A stretch of DNA of 64,000 bases from Taenia hydatigena (lineage: Eukaryota > Platyhelminthes > Cestoda > Cyclophyllidea > Taeniidae), in assembly GCA_036345935.2 (NCBI GenBank), contig JADWOT020000005.1, positions 1,550,001 through 1,614,000 of the forward strand, written 5' to 3'. Below the pieces are notes generated by a model. That model ran no database searches. It had not been told where the DNA came from and worked only from the letters and a program-made list of their open reading frames with translations. Positions 50,231-62,895 of this stretch are shown in pieces (position 1 is the first letter of the stretch; every line of letters begins with the position of its first letter). The position numbers were made by a program, and so were the translations under genes.

Positions 50231-53200
50231 GATGGATGATCGAGTGGCCAAAGCTGACCCTCTGTAAGTGCAGCTCTTTGTGACGCCGCAAGTTTGCCAT
50301 TGAGGTGTCTTCAAGCGTCCGGCAACAGAACAGCCTCAATCGCACACTGATGAATGTGGCGACTACAGAGGGGTCTACGACTTCAACAATTATTCTGGAC
50401 CGAATGTTACTGAATTAGTTGCAAATCTTTCATTGAATGAGTGGATGGATGCACGGATGAAAGGAAGAAAGGAGCTTGCTCTATTTTACTGACTGCGCGC
50501 AGTATGTGGAGAGATGAAGTGATGGAATCGTTGATGATCACGAAATATTAAGTTAACATTTGGCCAGGTATGTATGAAACAAAGGAAGGATGAAGTGAGG
50601 GAGAACGGTGAGAACGAAATATAGACAGCTTGGGTAGAGAGTTCTGGGATTTCACTCAGCCTTGATTAAAATGGAGGGTGAACTAAGACGGTAGGTGCAC
50701 AGCCCTTTACGTTTTACACTGGGCACGATTGTGGTAGTCCGTACAGATTTCTTGCGGCGAGGTGAATTGGCAAAATAAGTGCAAATCTTCAAAAATGGGA
50801 ATCAATGGCCATTACGATGGCTGAGGGAACGCCGGACACTACTTGGGCTTTTCTACATGTTTTCGGTTCTCGGCGAGCCACCATCTGCCTCCCTTGCCTT
50901 GGTCTGCTCTAGTTTCTTAAACCTCATCCCACCACCCATCAAACCCTGCTGATTATTACTTCTCGACCCCTGCACAATCCGTTGTGAACTCCCAGTCTAC
51001 CATCAATGGTTCTGACGTGGATTTTAAGGAACACTTTTCCACCATTTCATTGGGTGTCATCACTTCAGGCAGTCAAATTCATGTTCCACCTTCGTGAGCC
51101 ATTAAACTGCCCACGTTTAAAGATCAGTGCGTTAAAAAGCAAACTTTTGTGTCTCTTTGCTTTGCAGAAAGGTGACTGGGTAAAGCCTTGTCGCACATCA
51201 GCCAGCAACTGCCGCCTTTACTGATCGCCGCTTACAAGAAAGCAATTGCAGTGGGCCTTGCATTGCATCCAACAAATTCATTCCTATTTAAAGTGCGAAC
51301 GGCTGCGCATGCCTATGTAAGTGTAGACCATTTGTTTAACAGATTCCTACATGCTTATTGTAATTGCAATGATCGAAGCTATTTTTAGGAGTTTGCTTGA
51401 AGGAGGGGGTAAACATTACAGCAAAGTGGACAAATTTAAGACAGCGTCGGGGTAGCGGATTTGGCTTAGTGTTTTTGCATATTCTGTAAATGTAGGGACT
51501 GAGAATAAGGACTAAATCATGGCTCCTGTCCAAATTTCTCACATTATATGGTCGCTAACTCAATGCTCATAACAATCAGCTTCCTCTCCCTTCATCCAGC
51601 TCCGCTTTTACAAACGTAGCGATCCATAAGAATCCCACTAGCTCACATTTTCCGCAGACCATCGAAACCCGCTCAAAACACAGCATGCCTTCTTTTCCTT
51701 CGAACCAAAACAAAGATGTGAGAAGGAAATTGTCTCGATGAATGCGAAAGCTATAATATGCACGTCGATGCGTTATAAAGGGAAAGAAGGAAATCATAGC
51801 CATAATAGTAATTAAAAAAGGGTCGTGCACGTTGGTCTGAAAAGAGTATGAACACGTAGATGGTAAACGGATAATAAAGCATGAAAGATGTTCCGATGCT
51901 GTGATTGCCGTCAGTTGAGTTTCGAGCCCACCTCGCGATGGTTTCACATAATTGGGTGAGAGCGAATGTGGTGTAAGGTGAAGTTGGTGTTTCCTTGGTG
52001 GTTGTACACTTTGCAGAATATCTTGGCCACTCATCTCCTAGCCCCTCTTCCTGCCTCCATGCCTCATGGTCTTGATTACCTATTAAGCTCCAACCACTCA
52101 CGCTCATCTGAAGAAGTAAGGGAATTCAATGCACAGACTAATTCACAGGTGGACTTGTGTGCTCTGACCTGACCTTCCCTAACCAATAAGCCTAACTAAT
52201 AATTTCATACCTTGAGGAGCATTTACACTTGTATCTCAATTCCATTTAGTATGCCATCCTAATGCCCTTTTCACCTCGACTTGGAGACCATTTTCTTGAT
52301 TTCTGACTTATTAATTCAATTCTTTTATGGTAATCCCTATCGACGATTTAGAGTAGACTGCATTACTCAATAAAGGTGACACCCTAAGCACAACTAATGA
52401 AGTGGAGATGGATCCTTTTAAAGTTGCATATAATACGGAAACCAATCTGAAAAGGTTCAAGTTTTATGGGAAATAATGCGGACATAGATGCAGGCTGTGA
52501 AAAATAAGTTGCTGAATTAATAGATCAATGAATAATCGCAGGTTTTGCTCCCATTTTCACATATCCCAAGCGTAGAGCTGTTATGCCTTTTTCCCTTCAC
52601 CTCGCTTCATTTTGCGTTGCTTTACTTACTCGGCTATTAGAGTTGCCCATTTGAAGTGTCGAACACCTCGGTATTGCACGTTTCCTTTACTGCGATCCAC
52701 GACAATTTGCAGTTGCATGTGCTTCGCCACATCTGGCTTTATCACTTTTACTTTCTAATTTTTGAACATGCCACTTGCATTTGACAAGTAGCAAAAGGCC
52801 ATTGCATAGCGGCGGAGTTAGCAGTGTTAGCCCTCTCTGTGTCCGCGGCAACATTCCTTATACTCCGCTGATTTTGGCAAACGGATGGCCGTGTTACCGT
52901 TGTTAATGCGGAGACTGCCTGAGTGGATGCAAGAATGTGGGAAGGGATTTGTTGAACAACTGGCAGATGACAGGTGTTTTCATTTTGAGCTATTGGTGCT
53001 ATGCTCGCACACTTTCCCGATCCTTTCTTACCTAGCATAATGTGGACTACTAAACTTAAACAGCGGATGAATTTTTCTACCTCTTTAATTTAATCCGTTT
53101 ATACATTGAACATCTCCTCATCTTCGTGTTTCTTCTACACACGCTTTGAGGGCAGGTGTTAGGGCTGGAACATTTGCAAGGCTTATCAAATCCTCCTTTT

Positions 53201-56200
53201 TAATGAAATTAGTGTCTCATCTCAAATTCACCCCATCAGCTGCTTATTTGCCTGTCTTCACCCACTGTGTTCGTGCATCACCAGATCTTCACTACTGTTG
53301 ATTTGTTTGGGTAGAAGGATCCAGCTCTTATTAAAATGCATGATTTGATAGTGCACCACACCAGACGGTACTTTATCCTATCCCACTCTGACGCACCGAG
53401 CCGAAACGCATCACACATTTTTGCATGGTGATGTTATCACATCCCATCCAACATCATGTTCAAATCAACCCAACCGAGGAGCTTCATGCTTTGCCACATT
53501 TCATCATCCGGCGCACCGTATGGAGAGATGTAGTGATTACTCGCCAGGCACTAATTTGAGGTGGTCGACAAGGGCTCAGCCGAGATTAGGGTCCATGGTG
53601 AAATAAAAGACTAAATTTAGCGAACAGGGCTATGAGATCTGACGAATTTCCACTAAAGAAAGACAAGCGCAGCACTCAAGATAACAGCCACAGAAACACG
53701 GCTGAACACGTTATTAGCTAAAGCGTGACTAATGGACAGGAAAATGCAATACTCTTAAGGCATGGTAATCTTCACACAATCACATCAGTTTATGTTAATT
53801 ATTCGAACCGGCTTAACTTTTGTCCGAGAACAAAAACCGCTTATAAAATCCAGATATGGCATACCTTCAACCAACATGAGTTTGTAATGAACGCATGTCA
53901 CATATGTGTGACGTTGCGAACAAGTACATATTGATAAGGAGCGTAGGAGTCAATTTGTGGTCGAACTCAAATCAAAACAAGAGTCGGATTCATGAGCACA
54001 AAGATTGCATTATAGGTAAGATGGTAAAAAGGGAGTGAGACTAATGGCATGGCCCAATGGCCAGTCCACCCGATGAAGAAAATATGGTCAAATAAGTGAC
54101 TGTAACCGAAAAGAAGCATAAAGCAAACAGCGTAGTGTTTTCCACTGTTTCTTTCTTCTTTTGAGCGTCTTCCTCGGCGCTTCCTTGGTAAACTCCCGAC
54201 ACTAGTCATCACAACATAATCGATGCTAAAATGACACATAAGATGCAATCGTGCCATCCATCGAAATTGTATGCAAGTGAGGATGCGTGACAGCAACGTC
54301 ACTGATTTCTGTTGGCGATTTCACAGGGTGTGAAGTTTTGTGGCGTTTGGAACTGCATTCAATGGAAGGAAATTCTAATGGCCATTGCGCGTGTCCATAG
54401 CTAGAAGCTGGGACATCGGCCTAAAAGCAGATTGGTATTGGGGAAAACGATATTGCACACAACACCTTGCCGCGTGATTATAACTCCAAAGCTGTCCAGT
54501 CATTTTATCTGGGTTTCATTTAGCTAGTAGGGAAGTAGAGCGGATACCGTCAGTTCGGTTAATCCACATCTTCACGCGAGTGCGATAGGGGTGCCTCGAA
54601 GGAAGAATCTTCCAGACAACTTGCGGTTAGAGTCGCTTCTGCTCCTGATTACAATGTGGGACTAAGATAGTTACCCAACACGGAAATTATCTATACCCCT
54701 TCTGATGCTGAGCATCAGCAGCCCTCCCATCTGCAGAACATGCACTTCCCTCCCACTGCTTAAGTTTTCACAAACGGTGAAAATCAGTACAGAAATCCTT
54801 TGGAATATGGTGTTTTCCTGCTGCTTCCAGCATAGCATCTGGAGACTTCTTTTGAAGACAAAAGAAGACATTATGCTCGGGCTAGGCTGTTGACATTTGC
54901 CCAAGTTATACCCATCCGGCAAAGGCAATATGGTCCACAAAGTGATCGTAGCCAATAGCAAGAATCAAACAAACAACAAAATAATTTATGCGTGGAGTAA
55001 GCAATGCATTTCTGCGTTAGGCAACTCGCTTGCCCATATCAGGCTGCAGGCAAATCGACTACGAGCATAACACTGTGGTATTTTTAGATAACAGGAGCCA
55101 TGCAAATTAACTACCAAAACTGATCGCAGCATAAGCGAATAAAGGAGGAAAGATTGGGGCGACATGAGTAGAGTGAACGAAGGCATTCTGCGCTTTTACC
55201 GAATAGGTACTATCGGCAGTGTACATCTGTCTGGAGGATATGCTGATTAGGGGAGACACTTCACCAAAGGTCAGTCGACGGGAGAGGCATTTTCGTTGCG
55301 GATAAACACAGAATTTTAGTCAGAATACTGTCACAACTTTTAGCGCTTTTTATAACGAAACGATGTTAGAAAATGCTTAGTGTTGAGAGGCATGAAAGCA
55401 ACGCTAATGATTTGCCACAATTCATCGTGAAGGAGAAACTTTCTGTTCGGTTTTTCCCCTAGAAGTTTCGGTTTTTCTTTTACGCAATGAATCATGAGTA
55501 TTGTCACTGTGTTGTTCACTGTTTTAGCAGTAATCTGATATAGATGAGCAGGCGGAGTGATGCGATGCTGTTCTCTCAAGTCGGCATTGTTAACCACAAT
55601 GAAGCCACTGCAGGCGAGCGAATTCGCATCAACTCAAGAGGCGATAGACAAGGTGATGTGGATGTGGAGGTGAGACCAAATGAGAAAGAAAGGGAGGAGA
55701 GAAGGATATTGATGCAGTGGGAAGATTACAAGAGAAATAGCACAGGGCACCCTGATTCTAAAAATACCCTCGCAGGTGTTGCTAATATTCGTGCCACTCC
55801 TCGTAGAACCAAGTCAGTTAGCTAGCCGGCCAGCCAGCCACCTGGGTTGAAAGAGATAAGGAGAGATGGAACAATAGTCAAGTTAAATAGGATGAGTGAA
55901 TGAAGTAAGGAATAGGTGAAGGAATGGAGAGAAAGGTAGTACTGTGCCCACTGCTTAAAGAGTCGACGCGCAGAGAAATGGATGCGGAGATATGTGAGAA
56001 AATGGACCATGAGAAGGGCATGCATGTAGACTTGGAGAGAGGGGCGAATAGGCAAGTTGGTGCTTCAGTCAGTGCTTCAGTCGAATGCTCATGTACTGCG
56101 CTTCTCTCCTTGTCCATCACCCGCTTCCCCTCTACTCTCCTACATCCTTCAGTAAGTTTGCATTCTTCCATTTCTTCATCCATTCCTTCCTCCAGGTTGA

Positions 56201-56406
56201 TATGCAAGCGCTCTTTTCACTCACAAGGACACGTCTCACCCTCCAGCAACTCGGCCTCTTCCTCCTTCTCTTCGCCGATCCAAATGAGCTATACGACTGA
56301 GGAGGCGTCTTCACTGATCTCCCAACTCTCTGACTGATCCACCGACTAATGATTCGAACCTCTGACCTACAATTGAAATGATTGATTGACTGAATAACTC
56401 GATGAT
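50231..56406. other. 6 kb without a supported gene
   Basis: Isolated exon-like pieces occur. 51205-51316 (+) is open and ends at a GTAAGT donor, but its acceptor is uncertain. A frame at 55544-55825 (+) contains a GTGAGA donor. A - strand donor (GCTAG then GTAAGAAAGG) at about 53032 is shared with 62336. None could be chained into a gene. One copy of the 16-bp GTCAC...GTGTGAC motif is at 53897-53912. Confidence 0.55.
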
Positions 56407-57174
56407 ATACTCATCCCTTTACTTCCTTGCTTTCGTTTAGACTGCTCCTCTGCTTGACTGATTGCCAATACAATGGTTTTGTGTTATAATCTGCAGTTGC
56501 TATAAAGTGCTGAAGGCAGGGAGGGAGAAGGTTGACCTGGTCCGAGGAAGAAGCGAGGCCACAGCACTGGCACCCAGATGCCCACCAATTTGGCACCCTC
56601 CTTTAACCCACCCGTCAATCAAGGTGGCGCACAACATTGCAGGCGTAGGTATAGTAATCCTCCTCCCATCCCTCCTTAGTTGTCTGGAAATTCAGTGGCT
56701 GGCGCTGTTGACTCGTGGGTGTTTTTATTTCACCATCCACAAGTTTTGATGACTCATGCCGACACACATTCTGCACACTTTAAACCCACTCCCAAGGCTA
56801 AGTAGCAGCGCGTCACCCCCTAACAATTCATGATACACTCGACAGTGGACAACTTACTCTAAGACGCACTCGTCATCTCTGCCTACAATCAACTGCAACC
56901 CAACAAAACAATAACATTTCAATACACGTTGAAGCAAAATATGCCTCAGCTGTCACACAGCCACACAAATGAGCTACGGTCGAAAGTTCTTCACGTCACA
57001 GTAGAACATCCCCATTACTACTGCATACACACCCACCACGGCGCCCGCAGTCTTTCCTTACCCCCAAGAAGGCAAAAGAAGACAATTTTCGGGCAAAATG
57101 TGCATCCATTTCATACACCAACAACCCACCCAGCGAAGGTACAACAGCACCCGTCAACAATTAACAAATTACCG

Positions 57175-57387
57175 ATGCATTACATAGCCCGCCTCTTCTC
57201 CTTCAGCGCCATCCTCCGTGCTCTTCTTGGTAATTTTGTTGCATCTGCAGTCGCCTCCTCACCTCCTATGGCTGAAACACACTCCGTGGGGGATGATGGG
57301 GATACGCTGACCACCACACCTAAAAGCAAAAGTCACACCTCCGTTAACGTCACGACCTCAGGACCACGGTATCGAGAAAACAACTAA
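57175..57387 (+). CDS. Possible small secreted protein, copy in left arm
   Basis: This 70-residue frame is nested in a longer open frame starting at 56929. From its Met it reads MHYIARLFSFSAILRALLGN, then FVASAVASSPP, a plausible signal peptide with cleavage near ASAVA. An acidic, Thr/Ser-rich polar tail (MAETHSVGDDGDTLTTTPKS) follows, ending RYRENN. An identical copy is on the other arm (63020-63232). No family is recognised, and no promoter or splice evidence is visible. Chance is a real alternative. Confidence 0.25.
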   Translation: MHYIARLFSFSAILRALLGNFVASAVASSPPMAETHSVGDDGDTLTTTPKSKSHTSVNVTTSGPRYRENN

Positions 57388-57511
57388 GACTTCATGCGGC
57401 TACCAGTCTGAAAGCTACTGTCGCATGGCAACCATACAATGACAAGCTTAACTACTTGCATTAGGCAGCGGCAAAACTCAGTACCATCAACCGACAGATG
57501 GACGTCAGACA

Positions 57512-57520
<9 letters not shown>

Positions 57521-57544
<24 letters not shown>
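57521..57544. repeat. (CA)n microsatellite
   Basis: Twelve CA units. The mirrored (TG)n tract is at about 62863-62886 in the other arm. Confidence 0.95.
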
Positions 57545-57546
<2 letters not shown>

Positions 57547-58068
57547 TCGCAAAATCACACAATTTGATGAGGGAATAAACGACATATTAGAATCTGTGGA
57601 AGCGAGTGGAGCACAAAGTCACCGAGCATTTACCTTCTCTCCTACGAATTCAACGCACTTTGGCAATATGCCACCCCACTCACTGCAACACTCACACATG
57701 TAAACGTCATTAAAAACGCCACCTTGGGTAAGTTATGCATGCGTGAAAGCTTGTCAATTACTTGCGTCAAATGTCCTCAACATTCGTCAAACGATTATCA
57801 AGCATATAACAGCTCCACGGCCACTTCACAATGGCTTCACCCATTGTTAAAGGCGACAGAACATGAACACATTATTTTAAACAAGCCGATGACAGCATCT
57901 AGTTAAACTTGTGCAACATACTGTCTCATGGGAAGGTACTTACCAGACTACCACTCGGCACTTGGTTCGGTCTCGCGCGCCACCAAAACACCGCATCCAG
58001 TCTTTCGCAGGCCACGCTGCTTATGTCCTGTGTGGATTAATACTCCACACTGAGCCAGTAGTCCTCAT

Positions 58069-58251
58069 TGTAACACCAGGACTGGGCAAGTGCTAGTCTA
58101 GTATACAAGAATCAGGGACGAATTACTCGTTGCAAAACTAGTGGGTTCATTAAGAAGGATAGGCGAACAGATGGGCATGTGCAAGATAAATGTGCTTTTA
58201 GTAGGTTTCATACGGTAGAGTCTCGCCACCGTTTATATCATTTATGATTGC
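58069..58251 (+). repeat. Inverted repeat 2, left arm, segment B
   Basis: Reverse complement of 59930-60112 with only a few mismatches (for example AAGTGCTAGTC against CACGTGCTTGTC). It overlaps segment A by three bases (TGT). In the left arm A and B are contiguous; in the right arm they are 2.2 kb apart. Confidence 0.93.
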
Positions 58252-59929
58252 CATCGTAAAGGAGGAGTAGGTGCGTCGGATGTTTGCTATGCTTATTTGA
58301 CTTGAAGGTCGATCGGACATGGTAGCTGTAGCGATTCGAGGCTCTCTTTAAGGCGAAAAAAGGCAGAATACTAGGATAGAATATATACATTCAAGAGACA
58401 GAAGGAAGTGAGCTGCTGTAATGGCCTTAAAACCAGCCTACGCAGCTAGGGCAATATGGTCACCTCTGTGACCCTGATCAAAACCGGCAGTTTAAACAAA
58501 CAAAGTATTACAGTAGCAGGTGCAGTGACAACGTCGGCGCAACCAAAGATGGCGCCGTTCAAGAGCTCCAAGTGGAAGCAAAGACTGCCATTTTTATCTC
58601 ACCTGCAAACAGCTGCTACGGTAACACCTATTAAAAACCGGAAAAGTGGTCAAAAATCTCACCAAGGTAGAAGAGACATTGATGCTTAGTTGTGGACACC
58701 CAAGCAGCTAGCATTGTAAAGGCTGCTATGCCCTCTTTTGTTGTGCTGACTGCTTACAGACAGTACTACTCAATAAACCAGACATCCTGAGCTTTCTGTG
58801 GTAGGCTGTAGATGGTCCAAGCTACAAAATCAAACAACATCGGATGACAGCGATTGCAATCAGAGCCACTTTGGTAAGTTTTCAGCGCAAGCCTGTCGGT
58901 GGTGCAATCCGTTAAATGGAACTCAGCCGAAGGTGTTGTTGTTTTTCTTGAGCACACCTAGTCCAGCAGACGCACTGTTCTGCATTAAAGACTGCCTTCT
59001 TTGGCTCCTTTTAGTCAAGACTTTAAAATAAAGACCAAAATGCTACGAGACACGTAGATCAAGGCAGAATTGTGTAGGATGAGGCTTTCTCACCAGAGCT
59101 AGCACTTTGGAGCGCGCATTTTGTCACTGAGGGAAACGCTAATGTGCAGCAGTAGTTTTCAGGTCCTTAATTAGTTGCCACCCACACAAGTGATTGCTCA
59201 GTACAATGCATAAATTACTCACCTAGTCGTCGTGTTTACACCTTCCCAATGTTAAGGAATCGTTGTGTTCAGCTGCAACCGTAGTGAGCTATCACTGAGA
59301 TGGAAGGTGACAAAACCACTGCGATTTGGTAAGTGCGCTTTTCCAAAAGACAGTTACTGCGACGGGTGCGTTCAAGGCTTCTTCTTCTTTGTGTTGACTT
59401 TGTTTACCGTCTGTCATTGATTTGCTATTGCACTGCAGATGGATGGACGCATGCCATTTGGTCTTTTGTTTTGTTATTAGATTATGAGGCAGCCACAAAT
59501 CGTCGTTCGGAAGACCGTTGATGCTTGTGTACCCTGAGGACAGCCGTCCTACGAGAACCTTAGCAGTAGGTCGCCTACAATCCAAGTGGCTTTTCCTCGA
59601 AAGGGATGCTAGAAATGTGACCAAATGAACAGCACTCCAGGAGCTACTTGCTCTGAGGTGCGTTGACTAGTAGTGGGGGAAAGTCACCTTGGCACACCAT
59701 CGCCACCATCCATTAGGTTTCACTTCAATTTATTAGTTCTGATGACTGAAATATGACAGCTTCCACCTATGTTTTGCAGTAGTTTGATCTTCTTTTCAAC
59801 CTTCTCGACTGAAGACGGAAGGAGCATCTGTCGGGCTAAGTATGGGCACGATCTAACAATTTGCGGCAGGAACGGACCTATGCGAAAGGCCAACGAAGTA
59901 TCCCTGAATACAAACTGTCATTCGACATT
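58252..59929. other. Spacer of inverted repeat 2; isolated exon-like pieces
   Basis: It holds dispersed repeat A copy 2 at 58325-58510. After that comes a 69-bp open segment (58805-58873, +) bordered by TAG and GTAAGT that reads AVDGPSYKIKQHRMTAIAIR and three more residues. Another possible exon end is GATTTG-GTAAGT at 59331, preceded by an ATG at 59300. These do not chain in frame, and no family is recognised. Confidence 0.45.
58325..58510 (+). repeat. Dispersed repeat A, copy 2
   Basis: Counterpart of 6815-7030 in the same orientation; the (AT)n tract is nearly absent here. Confidence 0.65.
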
Positions 59930-60112
59930 GCAATCATAAATGATATAAACGGTGGCGAGACTCTACCGTCTGAAACCTACTAAAAGCACATTTATCTTGC
60001 ACATGCCCATCTGTTCGCCTATCCTTCTTAATGAACCCACTAGTTTTGCAACGAGTAATTCGTCCCTGATTCTTGTATACTAGACAAGCACGTGCCCAGT
60101 CCTGGTGTTACA
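59930..60112 (-). repeat. Inverted repeat 2, right arm, segment B
   Basis: Mirror of 58069-58251. It ends at ...GGTGTTACA, where the extra 2.2 kb begins. Confidence 0.93.
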
Positions 60113-61894
60113 CAGCTTCGCCATCGCATAACTCGTTCGTGTGCAAGCCATTCGTGTGCCCATCCATATTGAATTTCCACTACATCGTACGCCATTGCCA
60201 ATCAAAGCACTTGAAAAGCAACGGAGAAGCACTGCTCGCGTGGTCGCAATAGGTTGTTTCCAAGAAAGCTGCTTTTATATCTACGTTGTACAGTTTACAC
60301 TTACCACCGTTTAGAAAGTAGTTGCTTAGGTGTTTTATTTTCGTTCACTCTTATGCAATGGCGCATAAATGCGTGTACGTAACTCCTTTAGCACTGGCGA
60401 ATTCCAGCACCGTATTCACTGCTGTTTTTAATTTCAAAGACAAATTAGGCACTTTTTAGTTCTAACTTAGCTCTGTAAAGACAAAACTTAATCATGTTTA
60501 TTTGTTATGCCATACGGTTTTTGCGCGGTCAGCCTGGAATTCCATTTTCGTGTAGTATATGTTAATTGCAGGTGTGCTCGAATTTTAGCTGCAGTGGACT
60601 TCATTCGTACAAAACTAGAAAATTTTGACAAATATTGGACTTTAATTTGTATACGTGATGGTGCTTATCTTTTATTTGGCAGGAATGGGTGTTTCTAGTG
60701 CGACATTGTCCGTTAAGTGTGGAGCTACTACTTAGCAGCACTGAACGCGAATCTCGCCGCCGCTATTGCTCATTGCATTCCCCAGGTAAGATTGAGTTGG
60801 ATTTCATAGGTCTCCACGTTCTTGCGTAGTGATGGATTTGATGCGCATTCTTCGTGTAGCAACCTGCATTTTACCACTTGCCTGTGGGTCCCTTTGTGTT
60901 TCGTGTAGGGTAATAGGTGCGTTAGTTTCATGACTCTAATATGCACATTGGTAGGAACTATATCGGGCGTGAGGAATATTTCGCAATCTGATTGTTTCTT
61001 GACTTCAGTACCACGGTTCTGTGTTGATATTATCTTTGCGGAAATTGCTGCGTTGGACCTCAGGAATTGCTTAATCGTAGGTTTACTTCCGATGTGAGTT
61101 GGTGTTGAGGTAGACTCAGAAGCAAGAGGGTGGCTACTCAGAGATCTGCGTAGACTTCACATTGTAGCGGTCTTAAATGTGCCTGTGTTCGCATATCGGC
61201 TTTGTCATTTTTTGGCTTTTTTGCTTCTCAGATGCTACGAGCTTACCGTGGTCGTGAAGCATTGTGTGGTGAACCTGTGGAATGATGGGCAATTTAAGGC
61301 TTTTGCACCATTTGCATGGCCGTCTCCTTTTACCCGCTGTGTGGGTCTCGTCATGGACGATGCCGGTGCATTTGATGGCATAGTGAGAGGTGTCACCTCT
61401 TTTGGCTCAGCACTGGATAGTTGCACGACCGCAGGCTGAGCAGGCGAGATGAATGTGAGGTTGGTGTTAAACTGAAAGGCAAGCTTATTATCGCGTTGAG
61501 GAGGGATGGTGATTGGGTCACTACTGAGAAGGTGGGAATGAGGAGGATGCGCAGCTATTTTAAAATCTAGCCTAGGTCCTTTTCGTGAACTTGGATTTAA
61601 AATTTCCTTTTCGACGTGTGTGCCTTTTCATTCTTCTCTTTATTTATTCTTTTATTGTACACAAAAGTATCTTGTGTTATTTCCTGGTTTATGTATTTGT
61701 AATGCATGGAGCTTACTCGTTTATAGTTGTGCACACGTATATACGTATGTGGAAACGCGTGTAGCAGTTTTTTATTAAATGATAATCAGAAATTGGACTT
61801 GGATGGGTTTTTGGTGTCTAGGTAGAGCATCATTTCACGTTTGTTCGTTACGCTGAACATTTGTGAAGGGGAGCAGTTGAAGCTGTCCCGGCGG

Positions 61895-62240
61895 TTAGTT
61901 GGATAGTGGGTTATTTCAGTAAGGAGGGATTATGGCGGGTGAGACCTAATTTGTTGGGAACAGTGGGAAAAACCTACCAGTCACTTGGATTTACATGGTG
62001 CTGAGGTTGTTGTGGGCTCAAAGTATGGCAAGAGTGTTTTTATCTCTTGGAGCATTTCGTGATAGGCATGGAGACATCAGTGCACAGTACAAGGTGCTAA
62101 TTTTGCGCGCGAAGATTGTTCGCGCAATACTTTTGTATTTGGTTGATCAGGCTCTCAAGTTGGTTATGTGACCCTGTTATCAGCATGCATCGTTGCTGAC
62201 GGTGGTATTGGCAAGGGAGGATGCGGCTGCAGAAGCCAAT
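61895..62240 (+). repeat. Dispersed repeat B, copy 2
   Basis: Counterpart of 16640-17005 in the same orientation. Confidence 0.6.
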
Positions 62241-62280
62241 CCATGGGAGTCCACTGGGACCGCACGAAGCGCCTTTGAGC

Positions 62281-62304
62281 TCGTCGTCGTCGTCGTCGTC
62301 GTCG
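62281..62304. repeat. (TCG)8 trinucleotide repeat
   Basis: Eight perfect TCG units just inside the right end of the extra 2.2 kb. Confidence 0.95.
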
Positions 62305-62335
62305 TTGACACTTTCTCAGTCCTTTCTTACATAGC

Positions 62336-62860
62336 ACAATGAGGACTACTGGCTCAGTGTGGAGTATTAATCCACACAGGACATAAGCAGCGTGGCCTGC
62401 GAAAGACTGGATGCGGTGTTTTGGTGGCGCGCGAGACCGAACCAAGTGCCGAGTGGTAGTCTGGTAAGTACCTTCCCATGAGACAGTATGTTGCACAAGT
62501 TTAACTAGATGCTGTCATCGGCTTGTTTAAAATAATGTGTTCATGTTCTGTCGCCTTTAACAATGGGTGAAGCCATTGTGAAGTGGCCGTGGAGCTGTTA
62601 TATGCTTGATAATCGTTTGACGAATGTTGAGGACATTTGACGCAAGTAATTGACAAGCTTTCACGCATGCATAACTTACCCAAGGTGGCGTTTTTAATGA
62701 CGTTTACATGTGTGAGTGTTGCAGTGAGTGGGGTGGCATATTGCCAAAGTGCGTTGAATTCGTAGGAGAGAAGGTAAATGCTCGGTGACTTTGTGCTCCA
62801 CTCGCTTCCACAGATTCTAATATGTCGTTTATTCCCTCATCAAATTGTGTGATTTTGCGA

Positions 62861-62895
<35 letters not shown>

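Larger units (their letters stand above)
56407..58071 (+). repeat. Inverted repeat 2, left arm, segment A
   Basis: Reverse complement of 62336-64000. Every paired landmark sums to the same value (120407), so the two segments have no net length difference over 1,665 bp, including a (CA)n tract. All four open frames in it are identical in the partner except where the sequences diverge at the end. The matching arm runs past the window end, so segment A may extend left of 56407. Confidence 0.95.
60113..62335. other. 2.2-kb segment present only in the right arm of inverted repeat 2
   Basis: It is flanked by ACA on both sides (60110-60112 and 62336-62338), where the left arm has a single TGT. No terminal inverted repeats are visible (start CAGCTTCGCC, end TTACATAGC). 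It contains dispersed repeat B copy 2, a (TCG)8 run at 62281-62304, and an exon-like 103-bp frame at 60683-60785 (+) bordered by GGCAG and GTAAGA that reads EWVFLVRHCPLSVELLLSS then TERESRRRYCSLHSP. That frame could not be linked to others. Confidence 0.7.

Noticed and set aside
52748..53038. Cys-containing 96-codon - frame
   Set aside because: It reads straight through a consensus splice donor near its start, and the Cys spacing fits no domain I know.
62164..62496. 110-codon - frame with an Arg run
   Set aside because: The Arg run comes from the (TCG)8 tract, and the frame crosses the arm/insert junction and a splice donor. The left-arm version ends differently.
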